The notes beneath the pieces are model-generated. The model saw only the letters and a program-made list of their open reading frames with translations, was not told the origin of the DNA and made no database searches. Made by a program: the position numbers and the translations under genes. DNA of 64,000 nt. Source: Marinovum sp048263515 (GTDB taxonomy: Bacteria; Pseudomonadota; Alphaproteobacteria; Rhodobacterales; Rhodobacteraceae). The DNA is taken from assembly GCF_048263515.1 (NCBI RefSeq), contig NZ_JBLXEC010000019.1, positions 23,458 to 87,457 of the forward strand, given 5' to 3'. Each line of letters starts with the position of its first letter. Positions within the stretch are counted from its first letter, which is position 1. Below are positions 26,686 through 35,522 of the stretch, piece after piece.

Positions 26686-27684
26686 TCAGATCGCCCCGAT
26701 CTTCTCGCGGTTCGCTTCGATCCACTCCGCCAGCGCTTCGTCACTCATCCATTCGACATTCGTGCCGCTGGAGTAGACGAAATCCTCGGCCACCTTCTTG
26801 CCGTCCTTGATCCGCCTCGGATCCATCGCCCAGTTGTTGATCGCAGGCAGAATCTTGAAATGCTCGTCATATTCGAACGTATGCGGCGCGTCCTCCAGCC
26901 CGACCATCTGCTCGTGCACCTTCTCGCCGGGGCGAATGCCCACGATCTCCTGTTTCGCCTGCGGTGCCACGACCCGGGCGATGTCCGTCACCTTCATCGA
27001 GGGGATTTTCTTCACGTAGATCTCGCCGCCGATCATGTCCTCGAACGCGTGCCACACCAGTTTGACGCCCTCTTCGAGACTGATCATGAAACGGGTCATC
27101 CGGGGATCGGTGATCGGCAGCACGCCGCTGTCCGCAATCGACATGAAGAACGGGATCACCGATCCCCGCGACCCCATGACATTGCCGTAGCGCACCACGG
27201 AAAAGCGGGTGTCGTGCTCGCCGGCATAGGCGTTGCCGGCGACGAAGAGCTTGTCGGAGGCCAGTTTGGAGGCGCCATACAGGTTGATCGGGCTCGAGGC
27301 TTTGTCGGTGGAGAGCGCAACCACACGCTTCACCTTCTTGTCGATCGCCGCATCGATGATGTTCATCGCCCCGTTCACATTCGTCTTGATGCATTCGAAG
27401 GGGTTGTACTCGGCGGTTGGCACGATCTTGGTCGCCGCGGCATGAACGACGTAATCCACCCCGTCGAAGGCGCGATAGAGGCGCTCACGGTCGCGCACGT
27501 CACCGATGAAGAACCGCACCCGTGGATCGTCGTTGAAGCGCTTTGCCATCTCCCACTGCTTCATCTCGTCCCGGGACAGAATGATCACCTTCTTGGGGTC
27601 ATACTGCTCCAGCACCATGGGAAGAAAAGCATGTCCGAAGGACCCTGTCCCGCCGGTAACCAAAATCGTGGAATTGGAAAGCAT
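26686..27684 (-). CDS. pseB: PseB: UDP-N-acetylglucosamine 4,6-dehydratase (inverting)
   Basis: About 332 residues of the extended SDR fold. ILVTGGTGSFGHAFLP binds NADP, HAAATKIVPTAEYNP is typical of PseB/FlaA1, and TDKASSPINLYGASKLA holds the catalytic Lys and Tyr-x-x-x-Lys. The enzyme makes the 4-keto-6-deoxy sugar that starts pseudaminic acid synthesis. ATG 27684 is preferred over 27729 because an AGGAATAG site precedes it and the extra 15 residues are not conserved. It is followed by pseC after 191 bases with no gene. Confidence 0.93.
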   Translation of the reverse strand: MLSNSTILVTGGTGSFGHAFLPMVLEQYDPKKVIILSRDEMKQWEMAKRFNDDPRVRFFIGDVRDRERLYRAFDGVDYVVHAAATKIVPTAEYNPFECIKTNVNGAMNIIDAAIDKKVKRVVALSTDKASSPINLYGASKLASDKLFVAGNAYAGEHDTRFSVVRYGNVMGSRGSVIPFFMSIADSGVLPITDPRMTRFMISLEEGVKLVWHAFEDMIGGEIYVKKIPSMKVTDIARVVAPQAKQEIVGIRPGEKVHEQMVGLEDAPHTFEYDEHFKILPAINNWAMDPRRIKDGKKVAEDFVYSSGTNVEWMSDEALAEWIEANREKIGAI

Positions 27685-27725
27685 GATGATATCTATTCCT
27701 CTATCAAGTTGACGCAGGTCTGCGA

Positions 27726-29546
27726 TCACGCCGTCTCATGGGACCGCGCGATGCGCTGAAACAGGGGATTGCCGACCATCAGTGCCGACCAGCTGTCGTA
27801 GCCGACCACCTTGCCCTGATCCATGACCACGATGCGGTCGCAGCCTTGCACCGTGCTGAGGCGATGCGCGATCATGAGCACGGTCTTCTCCTCGGGAAGC
27901 GCGTCGATGGCGGCCATGACCTCGCGCTCGGTCAGGTTGTCGAGCGCGCTGGTCGCCTCGTCGAACACGATGAAATCCGCATCATGATAGAGCGCCCGCG
28001 CAATGCCGATCCTCTGGCGTTGACCGCCCGAAAGACGGACCCCGCGTTCGCCGACCGAGGTGGCATATCCTTCCGGAAGCTCTGAGCGAATGAACCCGTC
28101 CAATTGCGCAATCCGCGCGGCCTCGACCACGCGCGCCTCGTCGATCTTCTTCCGCGGCACACCGAGGGCAATGTTTTCGGCGATGCTGGCATCGGTCAGG
28201 AAGATGTTCTGCGGCACATAGCCCACGTTTTTCTGCCAGGCGCGCAGGGTCTCCTTGGTCACGGCCGTGCCGTCCACGACAAGCCGGCCCATGGTCGGCG
28301 TCAGCAATCCGAGCACCAGATCGGCAAGGGTGGTCTTGCCCGCCCCGGTGCCTCCGACGATGCCGATCTTTTCGCCGGCGTTGATGGTCAGGCTCACATT
28401 GCGCACCCCGGCATGGGCGGCATCCGGGTAGCTGTAGGAGACATTCTCCAGAACCAGCCTGTCCTGCAGGCTGAGCCGCGCCTGATCCGCCGGCTTCTCC
28501 TCCCTGTCGGTCCAGGCGGCCAGATCGTCATGGACGATCTCCACCGCCGCGGCCCCGGCCTGCAGCTTGGTCAGCGATTGATAGAGCTTCGAGAGTTCCG
28601 GCATGAGCCTTTGCCCGGCAAAGGCGAAGAGGCCAAGGACCGGGAGAATGCCGTTCAGGGCCGTGCCGGAGGCAAGCCCGTCCGCATCGACCAGGACGAG
28701 GCACAGCAGGATGATCCCGCCGAAGGCGATGACCTGCAGCCCGTATTGCGGCAGCTGCGTGATCAGCGCAATCCTGGCCAGGGTGCGCGCCATGCGCAGC
28801 GAATATCTGGCATAGCGCGCCAGATAGGCGTCTTCGCAGCCCAGCAGCTTGATGTCCTTGATCCCGCCCAGAGCCTCGTTGGTGATCTGGAAGCGTGCGC
28901 CGTTGGTTTCCGCCCTTTGACGCCCGAGCTGCTTCAGCGCGCGCCGGCTCAGCGCGAAGATGCCACCGTAAATCCCCCCCAGAACGGCAAAGGCAATCAC
29001 CGCGACCACCGGTTCGACCAGAAGCAGCAGGGTCACGATCGCAATGACGGTGAAGAGCGCCGCGATCAGTTCCACGGCAGGGGTTATGGAGGTGCGCACG
29101 ACCTGCTGGGTTTCCGACAGAATCCGGGTGCCCATCTCGGCCGAATGCCGGTTCAGGAAAAACGCATAGGGCTGGCGCAGATAGGCGGTCAGCAGCCGAT
29201 GACTGATCGAATGCACACGCAGGCTGGTGAACCGTGCGATGGCCCAGGTTTTCACGATCGATATGCCGTTGGCAAAGACGATCACGGCAAGCGACGCCAA
29301 ACCAAGCCCCACGAGAAAGGTGTAATCGCTGTCGAAACCAAGGATCTCATAGGCCCAGCTCAGCGCCGGAACGGAATGGATGCGCCCGGGATCGGACAAG
29401 ACCGACAGGAACGGCAGGATCGAGCCGACCATCACGGCCGAGGAGAGCGCGCTGACGATTACGATGCCAAGCAGGATTCCGAAGTTGCGTCGCTCACGCG
29501 AGTCCAGAAGCGCCCAGGCCATGTTCAAGGTCTTGAACTTGCTCAC
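27726..29546 (-). CDS. ABC transporter, fused permease and ATPase (flippase-like)
   Basis: About 606 residues. The first ~330 form a six-helix exporter domain (SALSSAVMVGSILPFLSVLS onwards). The last ~250 form the ATPase with Walker A GGTGAGKTT, VGYVPQNIFL (Q-loop), signature LSGGQRQRIGIAR, Walker B DFIVFDEATSALD and IAHRLST. The half-transporter layout matches PglK/MsbA-type lipid-linked oligosaccharide flippases, and it is the only candidate flippase here, since no Wzx-like protein is seen. GTG 29546 has an AGAGG site upstream; the next in-frame ATG is 29522. Confidence 0.88.
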   Translation of the reverse strand: MSKFKTLNMAWALLDSRERRNFGILLGIVIVSALSSAVMVGSILPFLSVLSDPGRIHSVPALSWAYEILGFDSDYTFLVGLGLASLAVIVFANGISIVKTWAIARFTSLRVHSISHRLLTAYLRQPYAFFLNRHSAEMGTRILSETQQVVRTSITPAVELIAALFTVIAIVTLLLLVEPVVAVIAFAVLGGIYGGIFALSRRALKQLGRQRAETNGARFQITNEALGGIKDIKLLGCEDAYLARYARYSLRMARTLARIALITQLPQYGLQVIAFGGIILLCLVLVDADGLASGTALNGILPVLGLFAFAGQRLMPELSKLYQSLTKLQAGAAAVEIVHDDLAAWTDREEKPADQARLSLQDRLVLENVSYSYPDAAHAGVRNVSLTINAGEKIGIVGGTGAGKTTLADLVLGLLTPTMGRLVVDGTAVTKETLRAWQKNVGYVPQNIFLTDASIAENIALGVPRKKIDEARVVEAARIAQLDGFIRSELPEGYATSVGERGVRLSGGQRQRIGIARALYHDADFIVFDEATSALDNLTEREVMAAIDALPEEKTVLMIAHRLSTVQGCDRIVVMDQGKVVGYDSWSALMVGNPLFQRIARSHETA

Positions 29547-29947
29547 GTTGCCGGCCTCTCTGTAACGCGCACCGGGACCCTTGTTCCCACTCTCGGCGAC
29601 ACGACTGGCGCGCCGCCGAAGCCCCCCCCTCCCGGCGCGCTGACCGGAGATTTCAGCCGAAGGGGCCAGCGGCGCCCCGCTTCCCGGACGGCTGTGGCGG
29701 CCCGGGCAGCGAGACCTGGCAGCCAGATGCGGCGGCACCGGCGCGCCTGCCCCTTGAGGGGCCACAGGCTCATGCGGACAGCTGCAGCCGGGGTTGTGAC
29801 CTTCACTTCAGCAGGGTGGTGCATTGCTTCTCTCCGAAAATACGTGCCAAGGCGGCAAGGCCCGACCCCGGTAGCCTTCGATGCCAAGGTCGCCTCGTCG
29901 TCGCCCGTGTCATTGCGAGCTCCTTCCCGCCATCGCCCCGCCCCCGG
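29547..29947. other. Intergenic region upstream of the ABC transporter
   Basis: About 400 bases between the transporter start and the end of the YdcF-like gene. I see no coding pattern, tRNA-like fold or terminator with a T-run. It is the likely site of the promoter for the transporter and pse genes. Confidence 0.45.
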
Positions 29948-30730
29948 TCATCGTCCGGTCAGCGCATAGACAACCCGTCCGGCCCATTCCCGCAAGGCAA
30001 GGTTGGTCAGTCCCAGATTGCGCTGGAACGACCAGCCCAGCCCGTCGGCCAGGTCCCAGGTCCGAAAATCCACCGGAACGGGGGTGATCTCCTGCCAGCC
30101 CGCGGCGGTGAAACTGCGCAGCGCCCGCGACATGTGAAAGGCGCTGGTGATCAACACCCACTGCTCCCCCGCCGCCGGCTTGGCCAAGGCGTGGCTCAGA
30201 CGGGCGTTTTCGGCGGTGTTGCGCGATCGGCCCTCGAAGAGCAGCCGCTCCGGTGCAAGCCCTTGGGCGCGAAAGATCCCTTCGGCAACCGCCGCCTCGG
30301 AGAGCGCGCTGCCGGTCATGTCCCGCAGGCGGCCGCGGCCCCCGGCAAATACCAGCCGTGCCTCCGGATGCGCGCGGGCCAGCGCCAAGGCCGCGATGTA
30401 GCGGTCGCCGCCGGCGCCAAGCTGCGGCTGTCCGGAGCGACGGCTTGCGGGCACGTCCTCTCCGCCCCCCAGCACGATGATGCCATCGACCGAGACCAAG
30501 TCCGTCACCAGCGGAAACCCGGTTTCCAGCGGGCGCAAAAGGGCATCCCCAAGAGGCAGCAGCCCGATCCCCAGAAGTGCCAGCACCAGCACCGCAGAGG
30601 CGGTTTTCGCGGCCCTGTGCCAGGCACGCAGGCTGGCCCAGAAGGTGAACAGGGCCAGCACAAGCAGCCAGGTCTCGAGCTTCAGGGCGACCCCGAGCAG
30701 CTTGGAGAGGATGAAGAATGCCATGTCCAC
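29948..30730 (-). CDS. YdcF family (DUF218) membrane-anchored protein
   Basis: 260 residues from GTG 30730 (an ATG lies two codons later). The first ~75 residues contain two hydrophobic segments. The DUF218 domain then follows: VDGIIVLGGGED, LVFAGGRG, SRNTAENARLSHAL and VLITSAFHMSRALRSF. Relatives include ElyC/SanA-type proteins linked to envelope-carrier lipid use. It follows a glycosyltransferase gene by 58 bases, so it probably closes that operon. The molecular activity of the family is unsettled. Confidence 0.85.
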   Translation of the reverse strand: MDMAFFILSKLLGVALKLETWLLVLALFTFWASLRAWHRAAKTASAVLVLALLGIGLLPLGDALLRPLETGFPLVTDLVSVDGIIVLGGGEDVPASRRSGQPQLGAGGDRYIAALALARAHPEARLVFAGGRGRLRDMTGSALSEAAVAEGIFRAQGLAPERLLFEGRSRNTAENARLSHALAKPAAGEQWVLITSAFHMSRALRSFTAAGWQEITPVPVDFRTWDLADGLGWSFQRNLGLTNLALREWAGRVVYALTGR

Positions 30731-30788
30731 TGTGCCGGACCGTCTCAGACACTCGCAAACGCGGGCGGCCGGTCATGCCCTTTGCGCC

Positions 30789-31919
30789 TCATGCCGCCGC
30801 CCGGCCCGTCCGGGGCGCCAGCTCTGCGAGAAGACTGCGGTAGGCGTCCACAACGATGCTCTGGCCGAATTCGCATTCCATCTTGGCGCGTCCGGCGCGG
30901 CCCAGCGCCGCCCGCGCCTCTGGTGCGAGGGAGATAAACTCCGTGCAGGCCGCCGCCAGGCTCTCGCCGCTGCGGGCCGCGCAGAGAAAGCCGGTCTGTC
31001 TGTGCTCCACCACCGCCCGGCAACCGGGGACATCGGTGGCGATGAGCGGCCGGGCCATCGCCGCCGCCTCGATCAGCGTCCGCGGCGCGCCCTCGCGATA
31101 GGAGGGCAGGACCACGCAATCCGCCGCTTCGATCATCGGCCGCACATCCTCCACCGTCCCGAGGTATTCGATGACACCCTCGCACTCCCAGCCCGCGACG
31201 GTGGCTCGATCGATCGCGGACCGGTTCTCGGCGTCGGTGGCGCCAAGCAGCTGGAACCGAGCCCCGGCGTGTTGCGCCCTCACCCGGCGGGCCGCCTCGA
31301 CATATTCCAGCACCCCCTTGTCCCGCAGCAGCCGGGCCACCATCAGGAAGTGCGGCGCATCGCGTCGTGCCGGATAGGGCGCGGCGGCGAAACGTTCGAG
31401 GTCGATGCCCGATCCCGGCAGGCAGCGGGCCTGCGCCTCTGTCACCAGGCCGCGCGTCACGAACAGAGCCCGGTCGTCCTCGTTCTGGAAGAAGACCGCC
31501 GGCAATCCGCGAAACGCGGTCTTGTAGAGCAGCACCGCCACCCGCTCCAGCATGCCGCCCGAGAGAAAGGCGGTGCCCAGGCCGGTGACATTTGGGATGA
31601 AGGGAATGCCCGCGGATTTCGCGGCGAGCGCCCCGAAAATGTTGTTCTTGATCGTGAAGCTCAGGATCACATCCGGTCGCAGGCTGCGGAAGTGCCGGCG
31701 CAGGCGCAACAGCGTCAGCGGCTCCTGCAGCGGGTTGAGCCCCTTGGCGTTCATCTCAAGGTGATGGACCTCGCAGCCCAGCGCCTCGAGCCTGGGCACC
31801 GTCTCGTCGCGGGGCGCGAGAAGGCGGACCTCATGCCGGTCGGCGAGCAGCGCTTCCACCAGAGGCTGGCGAAAATTCCAGATGTTCCAACTCGCATTGA
31901 CGGTGAGAAGGATCCTCAC
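30789..31919 (-). CDS. Glycosyltransferase family 4 protein
   Basis: 376 residues, starting with GTG 31919 (MRILLTVNASWNIWNFRQPL), overlapping the stop of the small membrane protein gene by four bases (GTGA). VLSFTIKNNIFGALAAKSAG and IPNVTGLGTAF resemble the PglA/WbnE-type glycosyltransferases. The donor half has FLMVARLLRDKGVLEYVEAA and PSYREGAPRTLIEAAAMARP, a complete GT4 Glu-x7-Glu motif. It is likely the second or third sugar addition, following the initiating transferase. Confidence 0.9.
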   Translation of the reverse strand: MRILLTVNASWNIWNFRQPLVEALLADRHEVRLLAPRDETVPRLEALGCEVHHLEMNAKGLNPLQEPLTLLRLRRHFRSLRPDVILSFTIKNNIFGALAAKSAGIPFIPNVTGLGTAFLSGGMLERVAVLLYKTAFRGLPAVFFQNEDDRALFVTRGLVTEAQARCLPGSGIDLERFAAAPYPARRDAPHFLMVARLLRDKGVLEYVEAARRVRAQHAGARFQLLGATDAENRSAIDRATVAGWECEGVIEYLGTVEDVRPMIEAADCVVLPSYREGAPRTLIEAAAMARPLIATDVPGCRAVVEHRQTGFLCAARSGESLAAACTEFISLAPEARAALGRAGRAKMECEFGQSIVVDAYRSLLAELAPRTGRAAA

Positions 31920-32287
31920 GCAGAGCGCCTCCGCGGGCGGCCCTGGGCTGCATCAGGCATTTGCACGCGCCCGGTCCATCGCCAGGTCACAAGAAAGATG
32001 GTGGGCCAGAAAAGCGTCAAACTACAGTCCTTGGCGGTTTCCGGCCAGTTCACGGACCCGGTCCAGATGATCCAATCCCGGGCGTCGAAGGCTTCGTTGA
32101 CCGTTTGCAGCCCTGCCACGAGGCACCAGGCGATGAGTACTCCGTTGCGCCGGGTTCTCAGAAGCAGGACGCAGGCGAGAAACACGGCCAGACCGATCTG
32201 CACATGCAGCAGGTCGCTTGACATCCCAAGCTCGCCTTCGATCCAAGCCTTGCTTTCGTACCAGACCGTTTCCCAGTTCAGTTCCAT
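31916..32287 (-). CDS. Small multi-pass membrane protein, unknown function
   Basis: About 123 residues from ATG 32287 (MELNWETVWYESKAWIEGEL). Hydrophobic segments lie around LLHVQIGLAVFLACVLLL, GVLIAWCLVAGLQTVNEA and SLTLFWPTIFLVTWRW, so three helices with a short basic tail are expected. No family is recognised. It lies between the EPS regulator and a glycosyltransferase with a 4-base overlap to the latter, so it is part of the regulated glycan operon. Confidence 0.65.
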   Translation of the reverse strand: MELNWETVWYESKAWIEGELGMSSDLLHVQIGLAVFLACVLLLRTRRNGVLIAWCLVAGLQTVNEAFDARDWIIWTGSVNWPETAKDCSLTLFWPTIFLVTWRWTGRVQMPDAAQGRPRRRSA

Positions 32288-32362
32288 GATCAGCGAATTC
32301 TCTTGCTTGCCTGTCCACAGCCTCCGCATGGCTGAACGTTACAGGACCGGAGGCGGCCGGCG

Positions 32363-32740
32363 TCATTTTCGCGGCCTCTGTGGGGCAGGTGCCATATCAG
32401 CGCCGAGTTCGAGATCCTCCTGCAGGCTTTCGATCTCGGCCTTCAGCGCGTCATATTCATTCAGTTTGCGCTGCAGGAACCGGCTTGTCAGTGCCGTCTT
32501 TTCGGCCACCCCCTTGGGCGTCAGTACATAGGCGTAGCGCAGCTTCTTGTTGGAGGCGCGGAAGTTGCTGATCTTGAGCTGGCCTTTCGCGACAAGTGCG
32601 CTGAGGCAGTAGTTGACCGCGCCCAAGCTGATCCCGAGTTCGCGCGACAGGGCACGCTGGCTCATCTGCGGATTGCCGTCGAGGAGCCGAAGAATTCGAA
32701 ACCGGACATCCTGTTGCAATTTCTCTCTCTGGGACGACAT
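32363..32740 (-). CDS. EPS-associated MarR-family transcriptional regulator
   Basis: About 125 residues. The winged-helix begins QDVRFRILRLLDGNPQMSQR and continues SRELGISLGAVNYCLSALVA (recognition helix region) and NKKLRYAYVLTPKGVAEKT (wing). A charged C-terminal coiled coil follows (residues of about 90-115). This matches the EPS-associated MarR-like group found in exopolysaccharide clusters. ATG 32740 is used since the longer frame to 32878 runs through the operator and leader. A palindrome that recurs upstream of the epimerase operon lies at 32836-32849, so it may autoregulate. Confidence 0.85.
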   Translation of the reverse strand: MSSQREKLQQDVRFRILRLLDGNPQMSQRALSRELGISLGAVNYCLSALVAKGQLKISNFRASNKKLRYAYVLTPKGVAEKTALTSRFLQRKLNEYDALKAEIESLQEDLELGADMAPAPQRPRK

Positions 32741-32757
32741 GACCCCGGGCGTCAGAT

Positions 32758-32771
32758 CACGGCTACCGCAG
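32758..32771 (-). promoter_or_regulatory. ops-like element in the leader of the regulator operon
   Basis: On the minus strand this reads CTGCGGTAGCCGTG and lies 17 bases before the regulator ATG. The identical 14 bases occur in the leader of the epimerase operon (35342-35355). The GCGGTAG core equals the core of the E. coli ops element recognised by RfaH, and an RfaH/NusG-like gene lies at 35743-36297. Confidence 0.55.
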
Positions 32772-32835
32772 CGAGACCGGCTGCGCCGCCAGCTCGAAAT
32801 GGGGAAGGCATCCCGCTCAGACCACCTCCGCCTGA

Positions 32836-32849
32836 GTTCACAAGTGAAC
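32836..32849. promoter_or_regulatory. Palindromic operator GTTCAC-AA-GTGAAC
   Basis: A perfect 6-bp-arm inverted repeat with a 2-base centre. On the minus strand it is part of TACCGTTCA-N4-TGAAC-N-CA, which recurs at 35404-35417 in the same position relative to an ops-like element. A MarR-type dimer could bind it. Confidence 0.6.
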
Positions 32850-32945
32850 GGTACACATGATTCCTGCCGCAATGCCAATTAATTATCCCAGAACGCGGCG
32901 AGATTTCGGGAACAGTGCGTTTCGCAGCGTACTCTTGCCTCGTGG

Positions 32946-34235
32946 TCACAGCCGAAGATCGCTGTCGGATGCCGGCAGCACGTATTTAAGGTCGTAGAGG
33001 ATATGTCCCTCCCCGCCGTATTTGCGCAGCGCCCCGGCGCCGGCCTCGCGGAATTGAACATGGGCGACGGCCAGCAGGACGGCGTCATAGGCCCCCTCCT
33101 CGGGTTGGACGACTATTTCGATGCCGAAGGCCTCCCTGGCCTCTTCCGAGGCGACCCAGGGGTCATGCACATCCACCCTGACGCCGAATTCCTCGAGCTC
33201 GCGGATGGCGTCGATCACCCGCGTGTTGCGCAGATCGGGGCAGTTTTCCTTGAAGGTCAGACCCAGAACCAGCACCCGCGCGCCCTTGACCTGGGTCTGG
33301 CGCTGGATCAGCGCCTTGACCAGCTGTCCGGCGACATAGGCGCCCATGCCGTCATTCAGGCGCCGCCCGGCAAGGATGATCTGCGGGTGATGGCCGATTT
33401 CCTCTGCCTTGTGGGTCAGGTAATAGGGATCGACCCCGATGCAGTGGCCGCCGACAAGACCCGGACGGAAGGGCAGGAAATTCCACTTGGTCCCCGCCGC
33501 CTGCAGCACGGCTTCGGTATCGATGCCCAGCTTGTTGAAGATGATGGCAAGTTCGTTCATCAGCCCGATATTGAGATCCCGCTGGGTGTTTTCGATGACC
33601 TTGGCAGCTTCGGCGACGCGGATGCTGCCCGCCTTGTGCGTGCCGGCCGGGATGATGGCGCTATAGAGCGCATCGATCCGCTCTGCGGCCTCGGCGGTCG
33701 AGCCGGAGGTCACCTTCACGATATTGGGCAACCGGCGCTGGGTATCGCCAGGGTTTATGCGTTCCGGAGAATACCCCACGGTGAAATCCCGGTTGAAGCT
33801 CAGACCGGAGGTGCTTTCGAGGATCGGGACACAGACCTCCTCTGTGGCCCCGGGGTAGACCGTCGATTCATAGATCACCGTGTCACCGGGCTTCAGAACC
33901 CCGCCAACCGTCTCGGAGGCCCGCCGCAACGGCGTGAGGTCGGGCCGTTTCGAGCTGTCGATGGGCGTCGGCACGGTCACGATGAAGACCGTGCACGCCC
34001 GGAGATCCGCGACCTCCGCAGAGGCGGTCAGATGAACCGCCTCGCGCAATTCACGCTCCGAAACCTCCCGCGTGCTGTCCTGCCCCTTGCAGATCTCCGC
34101 CACCCGGGACGGGCTGATGTCGAACCCCACGGTGGTGAATTTCTTGCCGAACTCCACCGCAAGGGGCAGCCCGACATAGCCGAGCCCGATCACCGCAATC
34201 TTCACGTCATCGGCGAATGGCATGTCATTTGTCAT
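32946..34235 (-). CDS. UDP-sugar 6-dehydrogenase, TviB/WbpA type
   Basis: A 429-residue nucleotide-sugar dehydrogenase. IAVIGLGYVGLPLAVEFGKK is the NAD-binding loop, FIVTVPTPIDSSKRPDL follows, and RPGLVGGHCIGVDPYYLTHK contains the catalytic Cys. GLTFKENCPDLRNTRVID and VDVHDPWV mark the C-terminal UDP-binding domain. The pattern fits UDP-N-acetylhexosamine dehydrogenases (TviB, WbpA, WbpO) better than UDP-glucose dehydrogenase. It makes a 2-acetamido uronic acid donor. It overlaps the upstream epimerase gene by 11 bases. Confidence 0.9.
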   Translation of the reverse strand: MTNDMPFADDVKIAVIGLGYVGLPLAVEFGKKFTTVGFDISPSRVAEICKGQDSTREVSERELREAVHLTASAEVADLRACTVFIVTVPTPIDSSKRPDLTPLRRASETVGGVLKPGDTVIYESTVYPGATEEVCVPILESTSGLSFNRDFTVGYSPERINPGDTQRRLPNIVKVTSGSTAEAAERIDALYSAIIPAGTHKAGSIRVAEAAKVIENTQRDLNIGLMNELAIIFNKLGIDTEAVLQAAGTKWNFLPFRPGLVGGHCIGVDPYYLTHKAEEIGHHPQIILAGRRLNDGMGAYVAGQLVKALIQRQTQVKGARVLVLGLTFKENCPDLRNTRVIDAIRELEEFGVRVDVHDPWVASEEAREAFGIEIVVQPEEGAYDAVLLAVAHVQFREAGAGALRKYGGEGHILYDLKYVLPASDSDLRL

Positions 34236-35238
34236 AATAATCCCTGAACCAAGTCACGAAATCCCGAATGCCATCCCTGATATCGGTCTGCGGGCAATAT
34301 CCCGTCAAATTCTTCAGAAGTTCGGCATTGGCCCAGGTCGCGGGCACATCCCCCGGCTGGATATCCATGTAATTGCGCTTGGCCTTGACCCCGAGCTCGT
34401 CTTCGATCGCATCCACGAAATCCAGAAGCCGGACCTTGTCGGAATTGCCGATATTCACAACGCGGAACGGCGCCGCCGGCGACAGGCTGTCTCCCTCTGC
34501 GATATCTGCCGCCCTGGCCGGCCGTTCGGGGGGCGTGTCGATCAGCAGCCGAATGCCCCGGACGAGGTCGTCGACATAGGTGAAGTCGCGGTACATGTCG
34601 CCGTGGTTGTAGATATCGATCGGGCGGCCATCGAGGATCGCATCGACAAACTTGAAGAGCGCCAGATCCGGCCGCCCCCATGGACCATAGACGGTGAAGA
34701 AGCGGAACATCGTGGTCGGCAAGCCCCAGAGATGCGCATAGGCGTGGGCCATGCTCTCATTGGCCTTCTTGGTCGCGGCATAGATCGTAAGCTGCGTGTC
34801 GGCCTTTTCGGTCTCTTGGAACGGCATCTCCTCGTTGGCGCCGTAGACCGAGGAGGTCGAGGCCATCAGCAGATGCCCGACCTCAAGCTTGCGGGCGGCC
34901 TCCATCACGTTGAAGGTGCCGATAACGTTGCTGTCGAGATAGGCGCGCGGGTTCTCAAGCGAGTAGCGCACGCCGGCCTGCGCCGCGAGATGGACGATCA
35001 TCTCCGGCTTGAAGTCCTCGGCAACGGTCCAGACACGCGCCTCGTCTTCCAGCAGGCCCTCCGTCGCGGAGAAGCCTTCGCTCTGCAGGAGCATCGCGTG
35101 CCGCTTCTGCTTCAGCGTCACATCGTAATAGTCCGTCATCCCGTCGTAGCCGTGAACCCGGAACCCCTCGGCCAGCAGAAGCTTTGCCAAGTGAAACCCG
35201 ATGAATCCGGCAGTGCCGGTGATCAAGACGCGCGTCAT
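34225..35238 (-). CDS. NAD-dependent UDP-uronate/hexose epimerase
   Basis: 337 residues of the extended SDR fold: VLITGTAGFIGFHLAKLLL (NAD loop), HLAAQAGVRYSLENP, STSSVYG, and YAATKKANE as the catalytic Tyr-x-x-x-Lys. FRFFTVYGPWGRPDLALFKF and YVDDLVRGI are typical of UDP-glucuronate 4-epimerases. It probably converts the uronate donor between gluco and galacto forms, together with the dehydrogenase encoded immediately downstream. It is the first gene of an operon with the palindrome and ops-like element in its 5' leader. Confidence 0.9.
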   Translation of the reverse strand: MTRVLITGTAGFIGFHLAKLLLAEGFRVHGYDGMTDYYDVTLKQKRHAMLLQSEGFSATEGLLEDEARVWTVAEDFKPEMIVHLAAQAGVRYSLENPRAYLDSNVIGTFNVMEAARKLEVGHLLMASTSSVYGANEEMPFQETEKADTQLTIYAATKKANESMAHAYAHLWGLPTTMFRFFTVYGPWGRPDLALFKFVDAILDGRPIDIYNHGDMYRDFTYVDDLVRGIRLLIDTPPERPARAADIAEGDSLSPAAPFRVVNIGNSDKVRLLDFVDAIEDELGVKAKRNYMDIQPGDVPATWANAELLKNLTGYCPQTDIRDGIRDFVTWFRDYYDK

Positions 35239-35341
35239 TCAATACTATCCGATGTGCTGTCAGTCATAGCCTCGCCCGGGGCACCCGGTCGGAAACTCGG
35301 AACCGGAGCTGTTCGGGAGAGGCGAATCAGGACGCTCCGCC

Positions 35342-35355
35342 CACGGCTACCGCAG
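35342..35355 (-). promoter_or_regulatory. ops-like element in the leader of the epimerase operon
   Basis: The minus strand reads CTGCGGTAGCCGTG, identical over 14 bases to 32758-32771. It lies 103 bases before the epimerase start and 48 bases downstream of the palindrome at 35404-35417. Confidence 0.55.
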
Positions 35356-35403
35356 CTGCGCTCACGGCGCGGTCCGGCAGGCAGGACCAGTCATGCAGAC
35401 TGC

Positions 35404-35417
35404 GTTCATTTTTGAAC
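35404..35417. promoter_or_regulatory. Palindromic operator GTTCA-N4-TGAAC
   Basis: The arms extend to CGTTCA and TGAACG (35403-35418) around TTTT. The minus strand reads TACCGTTCAAAAATGAAC followed by GCA, sharing all nine bases TACCGTTCA and the TGAAC arm with the site at 32836-32849. A-rich sequence on its upstream side suggests overlap with the promoter. Confidence 0.6.
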
Positions 35418-35494
35418 GGTAGCAGGTTGGATACCGTGTCGGAAGTTATTTTTTCGATGATTTTTCGGAAAGTTAGGCAAATGCAACAGCGCAT

Positions 35495-35522
35495 GTCCGG
35501 CACCGTGAATCCTCTGCCGGAC
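35495..35522. promoter_or_regulatory. 8-bp stem-loop between the antiterminator gene and the epimerase leader
   Basis: Arms GTCCGGCA and TGCCGGAC flank a 12-base loop. No T-run follows on the minus strand, so it may be a processing or pause structure rather than an intrinsic terminator. Between 35239 and 35742 I see only the three elements listed and no gene. Confidence 0.4.

Noticed and set aside
28104..29969. Long plus-strand open frame opposite the ABC transporter gene
   Set aside because: Antisense to a clear ABC exporter with all ATPase motifs, and no domain in the plus-strand product.
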